NCBI GenBank assembly: GCA_021372535.1 | Contig: JAJFUH010000210.1 | Span: 1 to 24,590, forward strand | Reading direction: 5' to 3' | DNA: 24,590 nt | Origin: a bacterium | GTDB taxonomy: Bacteria; Latescibacterota; Latescibacteria; Latescibacterales; Latescibacteraceae | Shown here: piece after piece, positions 15,684 through 24,035 of the stretch | Layout of the letters: the number at the start of each line of letters is the position of its first letter | Numbering within the stretch: position 1 is the first letter of the stretch | Made by a program: the position numbers and the translations under genes | Notes under the pieces: generated by a model | What the model saw: only the letters and a program-made list of their open reading frames with translations | What the model was told of the DNA's origin: nothing | Database searches by the model: none

Positions 15684-17156
15684 CTATTTCAACGGGACCG
15701 GTTTTTCATCCGTCCGGTTCATGTGTTCGGGAAATCTCATAACGCGTTCCCCTGTTCTGTCGCACATGTAGAGCCGTGAGGGCGACGGTTCACGGCCGTT
15801 GCCGTCCGCCCAGAACGCGTAGAAACCGGGATTCGCATTGACCGGTCGCCGTACATAGCTGTGGTTGTACTCGCTCTGTGATGTCACCTGACATGCCTTC
15901 CGCCAGGAAACGCCCCGGTCGCTGCTCACCCAGACCGCCACTTCGCCGCCGCAATTGTATGGCTGGGGTCCCGTTCCGGTCGGGCCGATAATGCGCCAGG
16001 TGCCGTCCTCTTCGATATACAGGCTTCCCATGTCGTAGTTGTTATCCGAGACGGTCACCGGGTTGATACGCCATTTCTCCCCGTCCCACCGGGCTGTCGT
16101 CCATGTCCGGGGATCGTTCTGCGGTCCCGATTCCGATCCCCTGCTCGTAATATAGAGGATAACCGGGCGCCCGTCCGCATCAAAATTGATGTCTTTCATG
16201 TACACGAGCAGTCCCTCGCTGCGGTAATCATGGACGAGGGCGTCGTTGCGCGGCGAGACGAGGGGAATTTCGAGCGTTTTCCCGGCTGCATTCCGCCAGG
16301 TTTTTCCGAAATCTCCGGTTTCGATGTAATAGAGGTTGGTGCGGTTGTTGGTTCCGCTCTGCGCGGGATTGATGCCGGGTTTTTCCGGGTCGTTCCAGTT
16401 GCCGCCTGACGGTGCATTCGGGTGAAAATTAAACGCGGTTCCCACCTTATCCCGGTATTTCCAGCTCACCTGATAATGACCCTGGTCGATGGCGGCGAGC
16501 TTCTGCGGCTCTGTCCATGTGACTCCGTCCGGGCTGGTCATGAAATACAGATTACGGCCGTCGATATACTGTGTATGGAGAAAGAGAAATCCCTTTCCTT
16601 CAATATACCACGGCTGCGGATAGGAAAAACCGGTCTCGCGGACAAGCTCGAACGAGTCGATGGAGTACGGCTCCGCGCTCCGGTAAATGTATGCCGGGCG
16701 AACCATGCCGTGCGCGCTGACAAACACCCAGACATACCCCCTGTCATCGAGCATGAGCGCCGGGTTGTCGTGATGGTCTTCGGTATTCTTCTCCATGACG
16801 ATGCCCGGCCGGGGAACCGTGCCGGTCGCATGATCGTAATAGGAAACCATCAGGCGGAGCACCGCGTTATCGGGATCGGAGCCGCCCCAGCAGAAAAACG
16901 TCCTGTTGACCGCCGGAGCGTAGTATGCCATGGGAAGATGCTTTGCCGTTCCGGTGCCGAGACCCCCGCTGTAGTATATGTATCGGTATTCGTCGTTCGA
17001 GGCAAGATCGGCATGCCATATCCCGCGGTAGCCGTCGTCCCTGAGGCATGGTTCCGCCGCTGAGGCCGTACCCGCCGCACAAACCATCATCAGAAAAGCC
17101 AGAATACATGTGCAAACCGGAAAACCGGAAAAGAGGCCGCTCTTTCTTCCATCCAT
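15684..17156 (-). CDS. Secreted BNR_4-type beta-propeller protein, copy 1
   Basis: This 490-residue protein has a signal peptide (hydrophobic core about 15-30, cleavage near ASA). The mature part begins LRDDGYRGIWHA and has repeated Asp/Gly/Trp blocks (SPDGVTWTEP, TGDFGKTWRN, SSDRGVSWRK), the Asp-box/BNR signature of beta-propellers. HDNPALMLDD and SYYDHATG are further conserved blocks. Propellers with this repeat include glycan-active enzymes; as I recall, the ulvan lyase families PL24/PL25 are of this kind, but I cannot place this protein among them. It is strikingly similar to the next gene, for instance INPVTVSDNNYDMGSL in both. The ribosome site is weak. It likely sits in an operon with copy 2 (79 bases upstream) and manC. 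Confidence 0.83.
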   Translation of the reverse strand: MDGRKSGLFSGFPVCTCILAFLMMVCAAGTASAAEPCLRDDGYRGIWHADLASNDEYRYIYYSGGLGTGTAKHLPMAYYAPAVNRTFFCWGGSDPDNAVLRLMVSYYDHATGTVPRPGIVMEKNTEDHHDNPALMLDDRGYVWVFVSAHGMVRPAYIYRSAEPYSIDSFELVRETGFSYPQPWYIEGKGFLFLHTQYIDGRNLYFMTSPDGVTWTEPQKLAAIDQGHYQVSWKYRDKVGTAFNFHPNAPSGGNWNDPEKPGINPAQSGTNNRTNLYYIETGDFGKTWRNAAGKTLEIPLVSPRNDALVHDYRSEGLLVYMKDINFDADGRPVILYITSRGSESGPQNDPRTWTTARWDGEKWRINPVTVSDNNYDMGSLYIEEDGTWRIIGPTGTGPQPYNCGGEVAVWVSSDRGVSWRKACQVTSQSEYNHSYVRRPVNANPGFYAFWADGNGREPSPSRLYMCDRTGERVMRFPEHMNRTDEKPVPLK

Positions 17157-17235
17157 CAGTCAAAATCCCATCTTCTGCGCCCGTAAAAGATATATGCTTC
17201 AGGAAATCACCCGCGCGTTCACACCAGGTTCACGT

Positions 17236-18705
17236 TCACCGTAAAGGCTGAGGTTTTTCGAATTCTCCGGTCATATGCTCCGGAAACCGTAACGGGTGTT
17301 CGCCTGTCCTGTCACACATATAGAGCCGTGAGGGCGACAGTTCACGGCCGCTGCCATCCGCCCAGAACGCATAGAAATCGGGATGCGCATTGACCGGTCT
17401 CCGGACATACGTATGGTTGTAGATGCTGTGAGAGGTGACCGAACACACGTTTTTCCATGATTCGCCCCTGTCTTTGCTCACCCATACGGCGATTTCACCG
17501 CCGGGATTGTACTTCTGAGGCCCGGTCTCAGTCGGGCCTATGATGCGCCAGGTGCCGTCCTCCTCGATGTACAGGCTTCCCATATCGTAATTGTTATCCG
17601 ATACGGTCACCGGGTTGATATGCCATTTCTTGCCGTCCCACCGCGCCGTCGTCCATGTCCGGGGGGCGTTCGCTGACCCTGCCTGATATCCTCTGCTCGT
17701 GATATAGAGGATGACCGGGTTACCATCCGCATCGAAATTGATATCCTTCATATAGACAAGCAGGCCCTCGTGTTCGTAATCATGAACGAGCGCCCCGTTC
17801 AGCTTGTCGGTAACAGGAACGGCGATGATTTGTCCCCCCGCGTTCTTCCATGTCGTCCCGAAATCGTCCGATTGGAGATAGTAGAGGTTGGTACGGTAAT
17901 TGAGGCCGTTGAGCTTCGCGGAAGGATTGTTATCCACAGTCGGGTCTTTCCAGTTCGAGGCAAGCGTCGCAGGATGGTAGTTGAACGCGGTACCGATCGT
18001 GCCACCATGGGTCCAGCTTATCTGGTAATGTCCCTGAGCGACCGCCGCAAGCTGATGGGGCTCTGACCAGTGAATACCGTCGGGGCTCGTTATCCAATAG
18101 AGAAACCGTCCTCCGAGATACCGCGTATGGAGGAACAGAAATCCTTTTCCCGGAATATACCACGGCTGGGGGTAGGAAAAATTGGTCTCGCTGGTGAGTT
18201 CGAACGAATCGACCGAGTACGGCTTCCTGCTTTTAAAAATGTACGAGGACCGCACGGTGCCGTGGGCGCTCACAAAGACCCATACATACCCGCTGTCGTC
18301 GAGCATGATCGTGGGATTGTCGTGGGCATCGTCGGTACCCTTTTTCATGAGGATGGTCGGTCGGGGTACCATGCCTGTTGCGTGGTCATAGTATGAAACC
18401 ATCGGGAGAAGCGTGTTTTCATCCTTCGCTGAGCCGCCCCAGCAGAAAAATGTCCTGTTCACCGCACGGGCGTAATACGCCATGGGGATGTGTTTCGCCG
18501 TATAGGTTCCGAGTCCGCCGCTGTATTTGAATTTGTACTCGTCACCGGAGGGTTCGTTACCGTACCAAATGCCCCGATACCCGTCATCCCTGGCCTGTTG
18601 CGGCGTATCGTCCGCGGCTCCTTCCCGGACAGGTGCGGGTATGAAAACGGAAGCAGGCATGAAAACAAAGGAACAGAAAACGAGAAGAATTACGATTCGT
18701 TTCAT
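17236..18705 (-). CDS. Secreted BNR_4-type beta-propeller protein, copy 2
   Basis: This 489-residue protein is a tandem paralogue of copy 1, co-linear from ARDDGYRGIWYG to the end (PEHMTGEFEKPQPLR). It has a Sec signal peptide (MKRIVILLVFCSFVFMPASV) and the same Asp-box repeats (SPDGIHWSEP, SDDFGTTWKN, SKDRGESWKN) and HDNPTIMLDD. Residues shared by both, such as QPWYI, GKGFLFLHT, QGHYQ and HDY, are candidates for a carbohydrate-binding or catalytic face; divergence is concentrated in loops such as 255-275. It is the first gene of the minus-strand operon; the ribosome site AAGGGA lies ten bases before the ATG. Enzyme activity versus binding only is undecided. Confidence 0.83.
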   Translation of the reverse strand: MKRIVILLVFCSFVFMPASVFIPAPVREGAADDTPQQARDDGYRGIWYGNEPSGDEYKFKYSGGLGTYTAKHIPMAYYARAVNRTFFCWGGSAKDENTLLPMVSYYDHATGMVPRPTILMKKGTDDAHDNPTIMLDDSGYVWVFVSAHGTVRSSYIFKSRKPYSVDSFELTSETNFSYPQPWYIPGKGFLFLHTRYLGGRFLYWITSPDGIHWSEPHQLAAVAQGHYQISWTHGGTIGTAFNYHPATLASNWKDPTVDNNPSAKLNGLNYRTNLYYLQSDDFGTTWKNAGGQIIAVPVTDKLNGALVHDYEHEGLLVYMKDINFDADGNPVILYITSRGYQAGSANAPRTWTTARWDGKKWHINPVTVSDNNYDMGSLYIEEDGTWRIIGPTETGPQKYNPGGEIAVWVSKDRGESWKNVCSVTSHSIYNHTYVRRPVNAHPDFYAFWADGSGRELSPSRLYMCDRTGEHPLRFPEHMTGEFEKPQPLR

Positions 18706-18734
18706 AACTGTTCGTCCCTTTTCAAAAAGTATCG

Positions 18735-18763
18735 TTGCAGTAAGTATGTGTTTTCAATATAAT
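18735..18763 (+). promoter_or_regulatory. Candidate promoter, plus strand, distal
   Basis: TTGCAG (18735-18740) and a perfect TATAAT (18758-18763) are 17 bases apart. They point toward the Gfo/Idh-like gene at 19041 from the divergent intergenic region. The -35 match is poor, so this is tentative. Confidence 0.3.
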
Positions 18764-18820
18764 GGCGGGGTTTTCCGATGTACAGAATTTTTATTGTATA
18801 TATGTATCCGCCGTTTGCAC

Positions 18821-18848
18821 TTGACTATTATAGCCGTCGCATTATACT
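18821..18848 (+). promoter_or_regulatory. Candidate promoter, plus strand, proximal
   Basis: TTGACT (18821-18826) and TATACT (18843-18848) are 16 bases apart, a good sigma70-like match. Transcription would start just before the family-A hairpin at 18867 and reach the Gfo/Idh-like gene with a leader of about 185 bases. Confidence 0.42.
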
Positions 18849-18866
18849 GTGAAAAGGATTCGTTAT

Positions 18867-18920
18867 GATACTTTCCTTTGCACGCCCAAAGGAAAGTATC
18901 CAAAGGAAAGGGCGCCCCCG
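18867..18920 (+). repeat. Dispersed repeat, family A, copy 3 with 14-bp perfect stem
   Basis: GATACTTTCCTTTG (18867-18880) and CAAAGGAAAGTATC (18887-18900) are perfect inverted repeats around the 6-nt loop CACGCC. The tail CAAAGGAAAGGGCGCCCCC continues as in the copies at 1-40 and 288-341. It lies in the divergent promoter region between the propeller gene and the Gfo/Idh-like gene, and would be transcribed in the latter's leader. Confidence 0.75.
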
Positions 18921-19040
18921 CGCTCCTTCTCGTAATCATGATTTTTTTACAAAAAAACTATTATGGATATTCTTTTTAATTGAATAACCAGAAAAGAATT
19001 TGACCGAATTTACAAACACTTTTTTCATGGAGATATTCGT

Positions 19041-20207
19041 ATGGAAAACCACCAGTCGCGGCGCAGTTTTTTCGGGAAAGCAGCCGCAGCGGGAGCCGCT
19101 CTCGCGGGAACCGGCACAACGCACGCTCAGCCGAAGCCGAAACTACCCTCGACCGACCTCATCAGGGTCGGCGCAGTCGCCCTCGGCGACAACAGCCACC
19201 TGAACTACAGCATCTGGGCGCCCATGATCAACCCGACCGAGCCGAAACCATGGCCTGCCGGACGCACGACACGGATGCTCATAACACACTGCTGGGATTC
19301 ACGGCCCGAGCTTGCGCGGTCGTTTGCGGAAAAATACAAATGCGAGGCGGTCAAAAACTATTATGACATGGTCGGCAAGGTCGATGGCATGATATTCGCC
19401 GGATTCAACGAGGTCAAGTGGTGGCCGCAGCTCACGAAACCCTATCTCGAAGCGGGCATCCCCTGTTTCATCAACCGTCCCTTCGCCTACAGCATGAAGG
19501 ACGCCCATGCGATTGTCGACACCGCGAAAAAGCACAATACGCCCATTCTCTGCACCGACGAGCGCGAGTATATCCAGCAGGCTATTGTTGCACGGAGCAA
19601 GGTCGAGGAACTGCTCGGACAGAAGCGGACGATTCTCGGCGCCCACTCGACCAATGCATCGGGCGAATGGTCACAGCACGGTGTTCACGGCCTCTATTTC
19701 CTGCTGGCGGTATTCGGGCTCGATGTCGAAACCGCAGGATACCAGGCGGACGGCTGGTGGAGAGAGGTCACCCCGACAGCGACGAAACAGACATTCGGAC
19801 AGCTGACACTCCAGTACAGGGGCATAACCATCGAAGGCGCCGGAGAGCAGAAAACACCATTCCTCGTGTCGCAGTATCAGACATGGCCGCGGGCGGACAT
19901 CACGCTCCGCATGTATCACGATCTGGGCTGGTGGGATATCGCGCACGAACACACGCAGGGAGATAACGGCTTCAACCGTCACTTCTACCTCTTTTTCCCG
20001 ACCGTGCTCGCCATGCAGCGGATGTTCGAGACACGGGAAATGCAGTGGAGTTACGACTACATTCTGAAAAAAACGAAGATATTTCTCGCCGCATTCAAAT
20101 CCCATCTCGAGCATAACGGTTCCCCGTATCCTGTAGACGATCTCCCCGATGACTGGGAAGCGCCATCACCGTATGCCGACTGGATTGACGAGAAGATTTT
20201 CGGATGA
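19041..20207 (+). CDS. Tat-exported Gfo/Idh/MocA-like protein
   Basis: This 388-residue protein has a Tat signal at the very N-terminus (SRRSFFGK at 6-13, then an Ala/Gly-rich core to about residue 29). After it come a Rossmann-like strand and turn (IRVGAVALGDNSHLN, 41-54) and the order of elements seen in Gfo/Idh/MocA oxidoreductases, including KVDGMIFAG and GIPCFINRPFAYSMKDAHAI. The EKP motif of active members, whose Lys contacts cofactor and substrate, is replaced by N145-R146-P147, so activity may be altered or lost. Tat-exported relatives are thought to carry NAD(P) tightly bound and work on sugars in the periplasm. GGAGA lies seven bases before the ATG. The gene is divergent from the propeller operon. 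Substrate is unknown. Confidence 0.78.
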   Translation: MENHQSRRSFFGKAAAAGAALAGTGTTHAQPKPKLPSTDLIRVGAVALGDNSHLNYSIWAPMINPTEPKPWPAGRTTRMLITHCWDSRPELARSFAEKYKCEAVKNYYDMVGKVDGMIFAGFNEVKWWPQLTKPYLEAGIPCFINRPFAYSMKDAHAIVDTAKKHNTPILCTDEREYIQQAIVARSKVEELLGQKRTILGAHSTNASGEWSQHGVHGLYFLLAVFGLDVETAGYQADGWWREVTPTATKQTFGQLTLQYRGITIEGAGEQKTPFLVSQYQTWPRADITLRMYHDLGWWDIAHEHTQGDNGFNRHFYLFFPTVLAMQRMFETREMQWSYDYILKKTKIFLAAFKSHLEHNGSPYPVDDLPDDWEAPSPYADWIDEKIFG

Positions 20208-20260
20208 CCAGTGTAATCGGAAATGAACTCATCCTTGGCAGATCTCCGGGAAACTCAATA

Positions 20261-20345
20261 GAACACGGATTGACGCGGATCGGATGGATTTTTGCGGATT
20301 AAAAATATTTTGTAATTCTTGGTGCCTTTGTGCCTTTGTGGTTAA
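20261..20345. repeat. Repeat-like intergenic motifs
   Basis: GAACACGGATTGACGCGGAT with following TGCGGATT (20261-20300), and GGTGCCTTTGTGCCTTTGTG with GTT (20321-20343), resemble short sequences commonly scattered in intergenic DNA of environmental bacteria, as I remember them. The second contains an exact tandem TGCCTTTG. Neither contains a reading frame. Only one copy of each is in the window, so repeat status rests on recollection. Confidence 0.35.
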
Positions 20346-20402
20346 ATATTTTTATTTGTTTATTCAATTAACTTATAATTTCTAATGTCTTGCATGAGAG
20401 TT

Positions 20403-20496
20403 GTCATTCCCGGGAACGAAGTGAATCGGGAATCCAGTTTTTCTATTATATTATCATGAGTATGAGATAATGGATTCCCGTTTTCACGGGAATGAC
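20403..20496. repeat. Nested inverted-repeat element (two hairpins, possible small mobile element)
   Basis: The outer pair GTCATTCCCG (20403-20412) and CGGGAATGAC (20487-20496) and the inner pair CGGGAATCCA (20427-20436) and TGGATTCCCG (20471-20480) are both perfect. Each half can also fold on itself through ATTCCCG/CGGGAAT. The centre is AT-rich. The layout is that of a REP/MITE-like paired element. It lies 130 bases before the transglutaminase-like gene. Confidence 0.75.
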
Positions 20497-20626
20497 GCTC
20501 TATCGCACAATAACATCTTATTTGCACGTTTTATGCATTCATTAAATAACTGGATTTTTTTAAATATGTTTATATAATCCTTAGAAGCATAACAACATGA
20601 CAGTATTCACTGCAAGGAGGCTCCAT

Positions 20627-22792
20627 ATGATTATGATAATGCTCCTTATTTTACTGGTTCTCGTAACGCCCGTATCGGCTGAGCGGGTGACAACGACATG
20701 GGGAGGAGAAGCGCAGAAAATCTATGACGACGGGTTCATGCAGCTGCTCAAAAAAAACAAGGACGGCGGAGTCTGCCTTTTTGACATGGACCTGCTCCAG
20801 AACGATGCTCCCGGCGCGGGGAGGAGCGAAAAAGGGGTAACCTCGGATATAATCTGGGGGAAAAACCGTGCTCGCAAAATCCTGAACCTCGACGATCCCC
20901 GGGCATACAAGGCATTCCTCGTCTTCTGGGTCTACCGTCAGGGGAAATTCCCGCTCCAGTTCACGGTAAACGGCAATAGGGCGACCTGCGAAAACTGGAG
21001 TAAAACCAAGTCAATCGAACCGTACCGCTGGACGGAATTTCCGGTCGAATGGCTCCGGAAGGGGAAGAATACCATCGATCTCTTCTCGCCCGAGGCCGCG
21101 ACACCTGAGGAAGGCTGGGAAATCTACATCGCCCGCGCCGATGATTTCGAAGACGGCGGCGGCGACCCGGCTGATGTGGGTAAAACATCGTTCAAATCCG
21201 AGAACGGCGGCGAATCATGGAAGGAAAGCCCTTTCGGCCCGCTCGGACAGACCCGTGCCGAGTATACGGTGCGCATCAGCTTCGACCGGTTTGTCAAAAC
21301 GGGCTGGCTGGCAACTCAGGCAATCGATCTCTGGAAAGGCGATTCCGATGATGTCATCGTCCGCCAGCACATCGTCCAGAAACTGACCGTGTCGATACGC
21401 TCCGATGTTCCGGAAGGAACGACGGTCGAGTATTTTATCCGCGGCGGAGTCGATCCGAATCCGTTCTCGGAAAAGTGGGGGCCGTACGAACCTATCGGCA
21501 GAGGCCCGGCAGCCGATCTCACCATCGGCGGGAACGATACTGTGAAATGGAATTCCACCACGAGTTCGGCGTTGAACAGGCGCTACATTCAGATAAAGGC
21601 GGTTCTTTCGACCACAAATCCGCTCAGGAGCCCCACGGTGAAATCGATCAATGTCGCCGCCGAGCTCGAAGAACCGTATCCCGTACCGCTCCACAAGAAT
21701 ATCGTGGTTCTCGACGCCGACAATCCGCCCATAAAATACTCCTCTATCGAGTGGGAATGGGAACCCTGGGACAGGCCAGAGTTCGCCGAGCTCAGGAAAC
21801 GCGAGAATCTCGATTATGTCATCGAGGGCGCGCTCACTGATTTCGACGCCCAGGTGAAACTGCTCGACTACGCCACCAAACGCTGGCGGTGGGTCAATCC
21901 GATGCCGGAATATCCCGGCTGGGACGCGCTTTCCATCGCCGACCGTATCGACAATCTCGGCGGCGGGGGAATGTGCATCCAGTTCAATCTCTTCCTCGGC
22001 GGCCTCTGCATGGCGTACGGCTGGCAGACACGGCTCATCAATATCGTGGGGCACGAGGTATGCGAGGTATGGAACGACGAGTTCGGCAAATGGATTTATA
22101 TCGACGCGAGTTATGTCAACCATTACGCCTACGACCCGAAAACCGCAGAGCCGCTCAACCTGTTCGAGCTCCACAGGCTCTATACCGACTACTACTTCCC
22201 GGATAAACCGATCGACTGGATGAACGATTTCACCGGATCGCAGAAATTTGAGGAGGACAAGCAGCCTGTCAAACGGGGCTCGCCCGAATTTCCGCCCGGT
22301 GTAAGCCACAACGGATTCACTCACGCGGCTTTCATGCGCATGATGCCGCGCAACAACTACTATGAAAAACCCTATCCGCGACCGCTCACTCATGGCTGTT
22401 CCACATGGCCATGGGACGGCTACATCAACTGGTACGATGAAAAGACGCCGCCGAAGCGCCAGTACTCATGGCACACCGACCGTCCCCGCGACATGTGGCC
22501 CGACCTCAACAGGGTTCATGTCGATGCGACACAGGGATTCGGCAACGACCGTCTCTTCCTCCGGTTCGAGACATACACGCCCAATTTCAGCCATTTCGAG
22601 GTCAGCATCAACGACCGCGGCTGGCAAAAGATCGAGACCGACCACTGGACATGGTTCCTCGGGGCGGGAAGGAATGCGCTCAAGGTGCGGGCAGTGAACA
22701 AACTCGGTGCAAAGGGGAAACCATCGGTTATCGTCCTCAACCATGCCAATGCACCGCTCGGCGAGTATGTTGAGAAAAAACAGAGCGAGTAA
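20627..22792 (+). CDS. Secreted transglutaminase-like (cysteine protease fold) protein
   Basis: This 721-residue protein starts at ATG 20627, chosen because AAGGAGG ends six bases before it and a clean signal peptide (MIMIMLLILLVLVTPVSA) follows; the frame is open ten codons further up without a ribosome site. The catalytic triad of the transglutaminase-like fold is visible: Cys450 in GGMCIQF, His476 in GHEVCEVWND, Asp493 in YIDAS. About 60-160 looks like a beta-sandwich carbohydrate-binding-like domain (LVFWVYRQGKFPLQFTVNG), and residues about 190-350 contain further strand-rich modules with an ExxGESW element. The C-terminal 60 residues form another beta-sandwich (HFEVSINDRGWQKIE). Function could be a peptidase or amidase acting on extracellular peptides or glycoconjugates, or a cross-linker. 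The substrate is unknown. Confidence 0.82.
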   Translation: MIMIMLLILLVLVTPVSAERVTTTWGGEAQKIYDDGFMQLLKKNKDGGVCLFDMDLLQNDAPGAGRSEKGVTSDIIWGKNRARKILNLDDPRAYKAFLVFWVYRQGKFPLQFTVNGNRATCENWSKTKSIEPYRWTEFPVEWLRKGKNTIDLFSPEAATPEEGWEIYIARADDFEDGGGDPADVGKTSFKSENGGESWKESPFGPLGQTRAEYTVRISFDRFVKTGWLATQAIDLWKGDSDDVIVRQHIVQKLTVSIRSDVPEGTTVEYFIRGGVDPNPFSEKWGPYEPIGRGPAADLTIGGNDTVKWNSTTSSALNRRYIQIKAVLSTTNPLRSPTVKSINVAAELEEPYPVPLHKNIVVLDADNPPIKYSSIEWEWEPWDRPEFAELRKRENLDYVIEGALTDFDAQVKLLDYATKRWRWVNPMPEYPGWDALSIADRIDNLGGGGMCIQFNLFLGGLCMAYGWQTRLINIVGHEVCEVWNDEFGKWIYIDASYVNHYAYDPKTAEPLNLFELHRLYTDYYFPDKPIDWMNDFTGSQKFEEDKQPVKRGSPEFPPGVSHNGFTHAAFMRMMPRNNYYEKPYPRPLTHGCSTWPWDGYINWYDEKTPPKRQYSWHTDRPRDMWPDLNRVHVDATQGFGNDRLFLRFETYTPNFSHFEVSINDRGWQKIETDHWTWFLGAGRNALKVRAVNKLGAKGKPSVIVLNHANAPLGEYVEKKQSE

Positions 22793-22870
22793 AACAAGCC
22801 GGGAAAGACAGAACAAAATCAATTACGATCATTGATGTGGGATTCAGGCGGGTTTTTGTTTATAATACAG

Positions 22871-22935
22871 ACCCTGAAACGATTTCAGGGTGACATGTAC
22901 GCGATCGGATTGTCATGCTGAATTCATTTCAGCAT
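22871..22935. repeat. Pair of dispersed hairpins, family B
   Basis: ACCCTGAAA (22871-22879) and TTTCAGGGT (22883-22891) form a 9-bp stem with a 3-nt loop; ATGCTGAA (22915-22922) and TTCAGCAT (22928-22935) form an 8-bp stem with a 5-nt loop. The first is followed by GACA and the second preceded by TGTC, so the two face each other as an inverted pair. The second matches 14511-14542. They lie between the transglutaminase-like and threonine aldolase genes. Confidence 0.7.
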
Positions 22936-23001
22936 CTGTCGATAATAACAAAATCTGCCTTTTCAGAGATATAACAACAAGAAACACAAGAGGTTAACGG
23001 A

Positions 23002-24021
23002 ATGATCGATTTACGGAGCGATACGGTAACGAAGCCGACACAGGCGATGCGCGAAGCGATGGCGCATGCGGAAGTCGGTGACGATGTGCTCGGGGACGAC
23101 CCCACGGTCAATGCTCTCGAGAAGCGGACCGCGGAGATTCTCGGCAAAGAGGCGGCGGTCTACATGCCATCCGGTACCATGACGAACCAGGTCGCGATCC
23201 GCGCCCACACCGAGGCGGGCGATGAGGTTCTCATGGATGTCAACGCCCATGTCTATTTCTATGAAGGGGGAGCTCCCGCAGCGTTATCGGGTGTCATGTG
23301 CAGGCTGCTTCCCGGTGTGCGCGGGATATTCACCGCCGGGGACGTGACAGCAGCGCTCAGGCCAAAAAATTACCACTTCCCACCCACCCGCCTTGTCTGC
23401 GTGGAAAACACCCACAACCGCGGCGGCGGAAGCATCTGGCCCATCGGGCAGATAAGGGAGGTCGCCGAAGTTGCCCGCGAGAACGGTCTCAGGCTGCATC
23501 TCGACGGCGCCCGCATATGGAACGCCTCGGCGGCGGCTGGGATACCGGAGCGTGAGTACGCGCAGTATTTCGATTCGGTGAGCGTCTGCTTCTCGAAAGG
23601 GCTGGGAGCGCCGGTCGGCTCTGCTCTCACAGGGTCTAAGGAATTCATCGAGCGGGCACGGAGATTCCGCAAACAGTTCGGCGGTGGCATGCGCCAGGCG
23701 GGAATTATCGCCGCCGGTGCGCTCCATGCCCTCGAAAACCACCGTGCACGGCTCGTCGATGACCATGCAAACGCACGGCTTTTCGCGGAGGGGATTCAGA
23801 CGATTCCCGGCATCGAGCTCGAAATGTCGCATGTCGAAACCAACATCGTCGCCTTCCGGGTGACGTCCATGCCCGCGGCAGACCTCGTGCTGAAGCTCAA
23901 GTCCGCAGGGGTGCTCGTTCTCGCCAACGCTGTCGACAGGATACGGGCGGTGACCCATCTCGATGTGACAAAAGAGGATGTTAATGAAGCTGTAAAAGTT
24001 ATACAACAGATTTTTTCATAA
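23002..24021 (+). CDS. ltaE: Low-specificity L-threonine aldolase
   Basis: This 339-residue PLP enzyme cleaves L-threonine or L-allo-threonine to glycine and acetaldehyde in the cytosol. The N-terminus [16 protein letters not shown] is the classic start of the family, followed by [40 protein letters not shown] (the Asp that pairs with the pyridine N of PLP), and [14 protein letters not shown] with the Schiff-base Lys199. [13 protein letters not shown] follows. Length is normal, and no residue of these blocks is missing. GAGG lies eight bases before the ATG. It follows the transglutaminase-like gene after 209 bases with two hairpins, so co-transcription is doubtful. In the first 40 codons, 28 end in G or C, like neighbouring genes and unlike the next gene. 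Confidence 0.95.
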   Translation: MIDLRSDTVTKPTQAMREAMAHAEVGDDVLGDDPTVNALEKRTAEILGKEAAVYMPSGTMTNQVAIRAHTEAGDEVLMDVNAHVYFYEGGAPAALSGVMCRLLPGVRGIFTAGDVTAALRPKNYHFPPTRLVCVENTHNRGGGSIWPIGQIREVAEVARENGLRLHLDGARIWNASAAAGIPEREYAQYFDSVSVCFSKGLGAPVGSALTGSKEFIERARRFRKQFGGGMRQAGIIAAGALHALENHRARLVDDHANARLFAEGIQTIPGIELEMSHVETNIVAFRVTSMPAADLVLKLKSAGVLVLANAVDRIRAVTHLDVTKEDVNEAVKVIQQIFS

Positions 24022-24035
24022 ATAAAAAGTTTTAC

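Noticed and set aside
18778-18852. 24-codon frame MYRIFIVYMYPPFALDYYSR... after a GCGGGG and a TATAAT box
   Set aside because: The ribosome site is poor, the frame is very short, and it overlaps a second candidate promoter. Chance is a good explanation without conservation data.
20597-20626. Upstream ATG start for the transglutaminase-like gene
   Set aside because: It would place the AAGGAGG ribosome site inside the coding sequence and put ten polar residues before the signal peptide. ATG 20627 fits better.
21215-22393. Open frame of 392 codons on the minus strand
   Set aside because: It is antisense to the transglutaminase-like gene with its intact triad, has no ribosome site, and its composition is that of a reverse-complement shadow.
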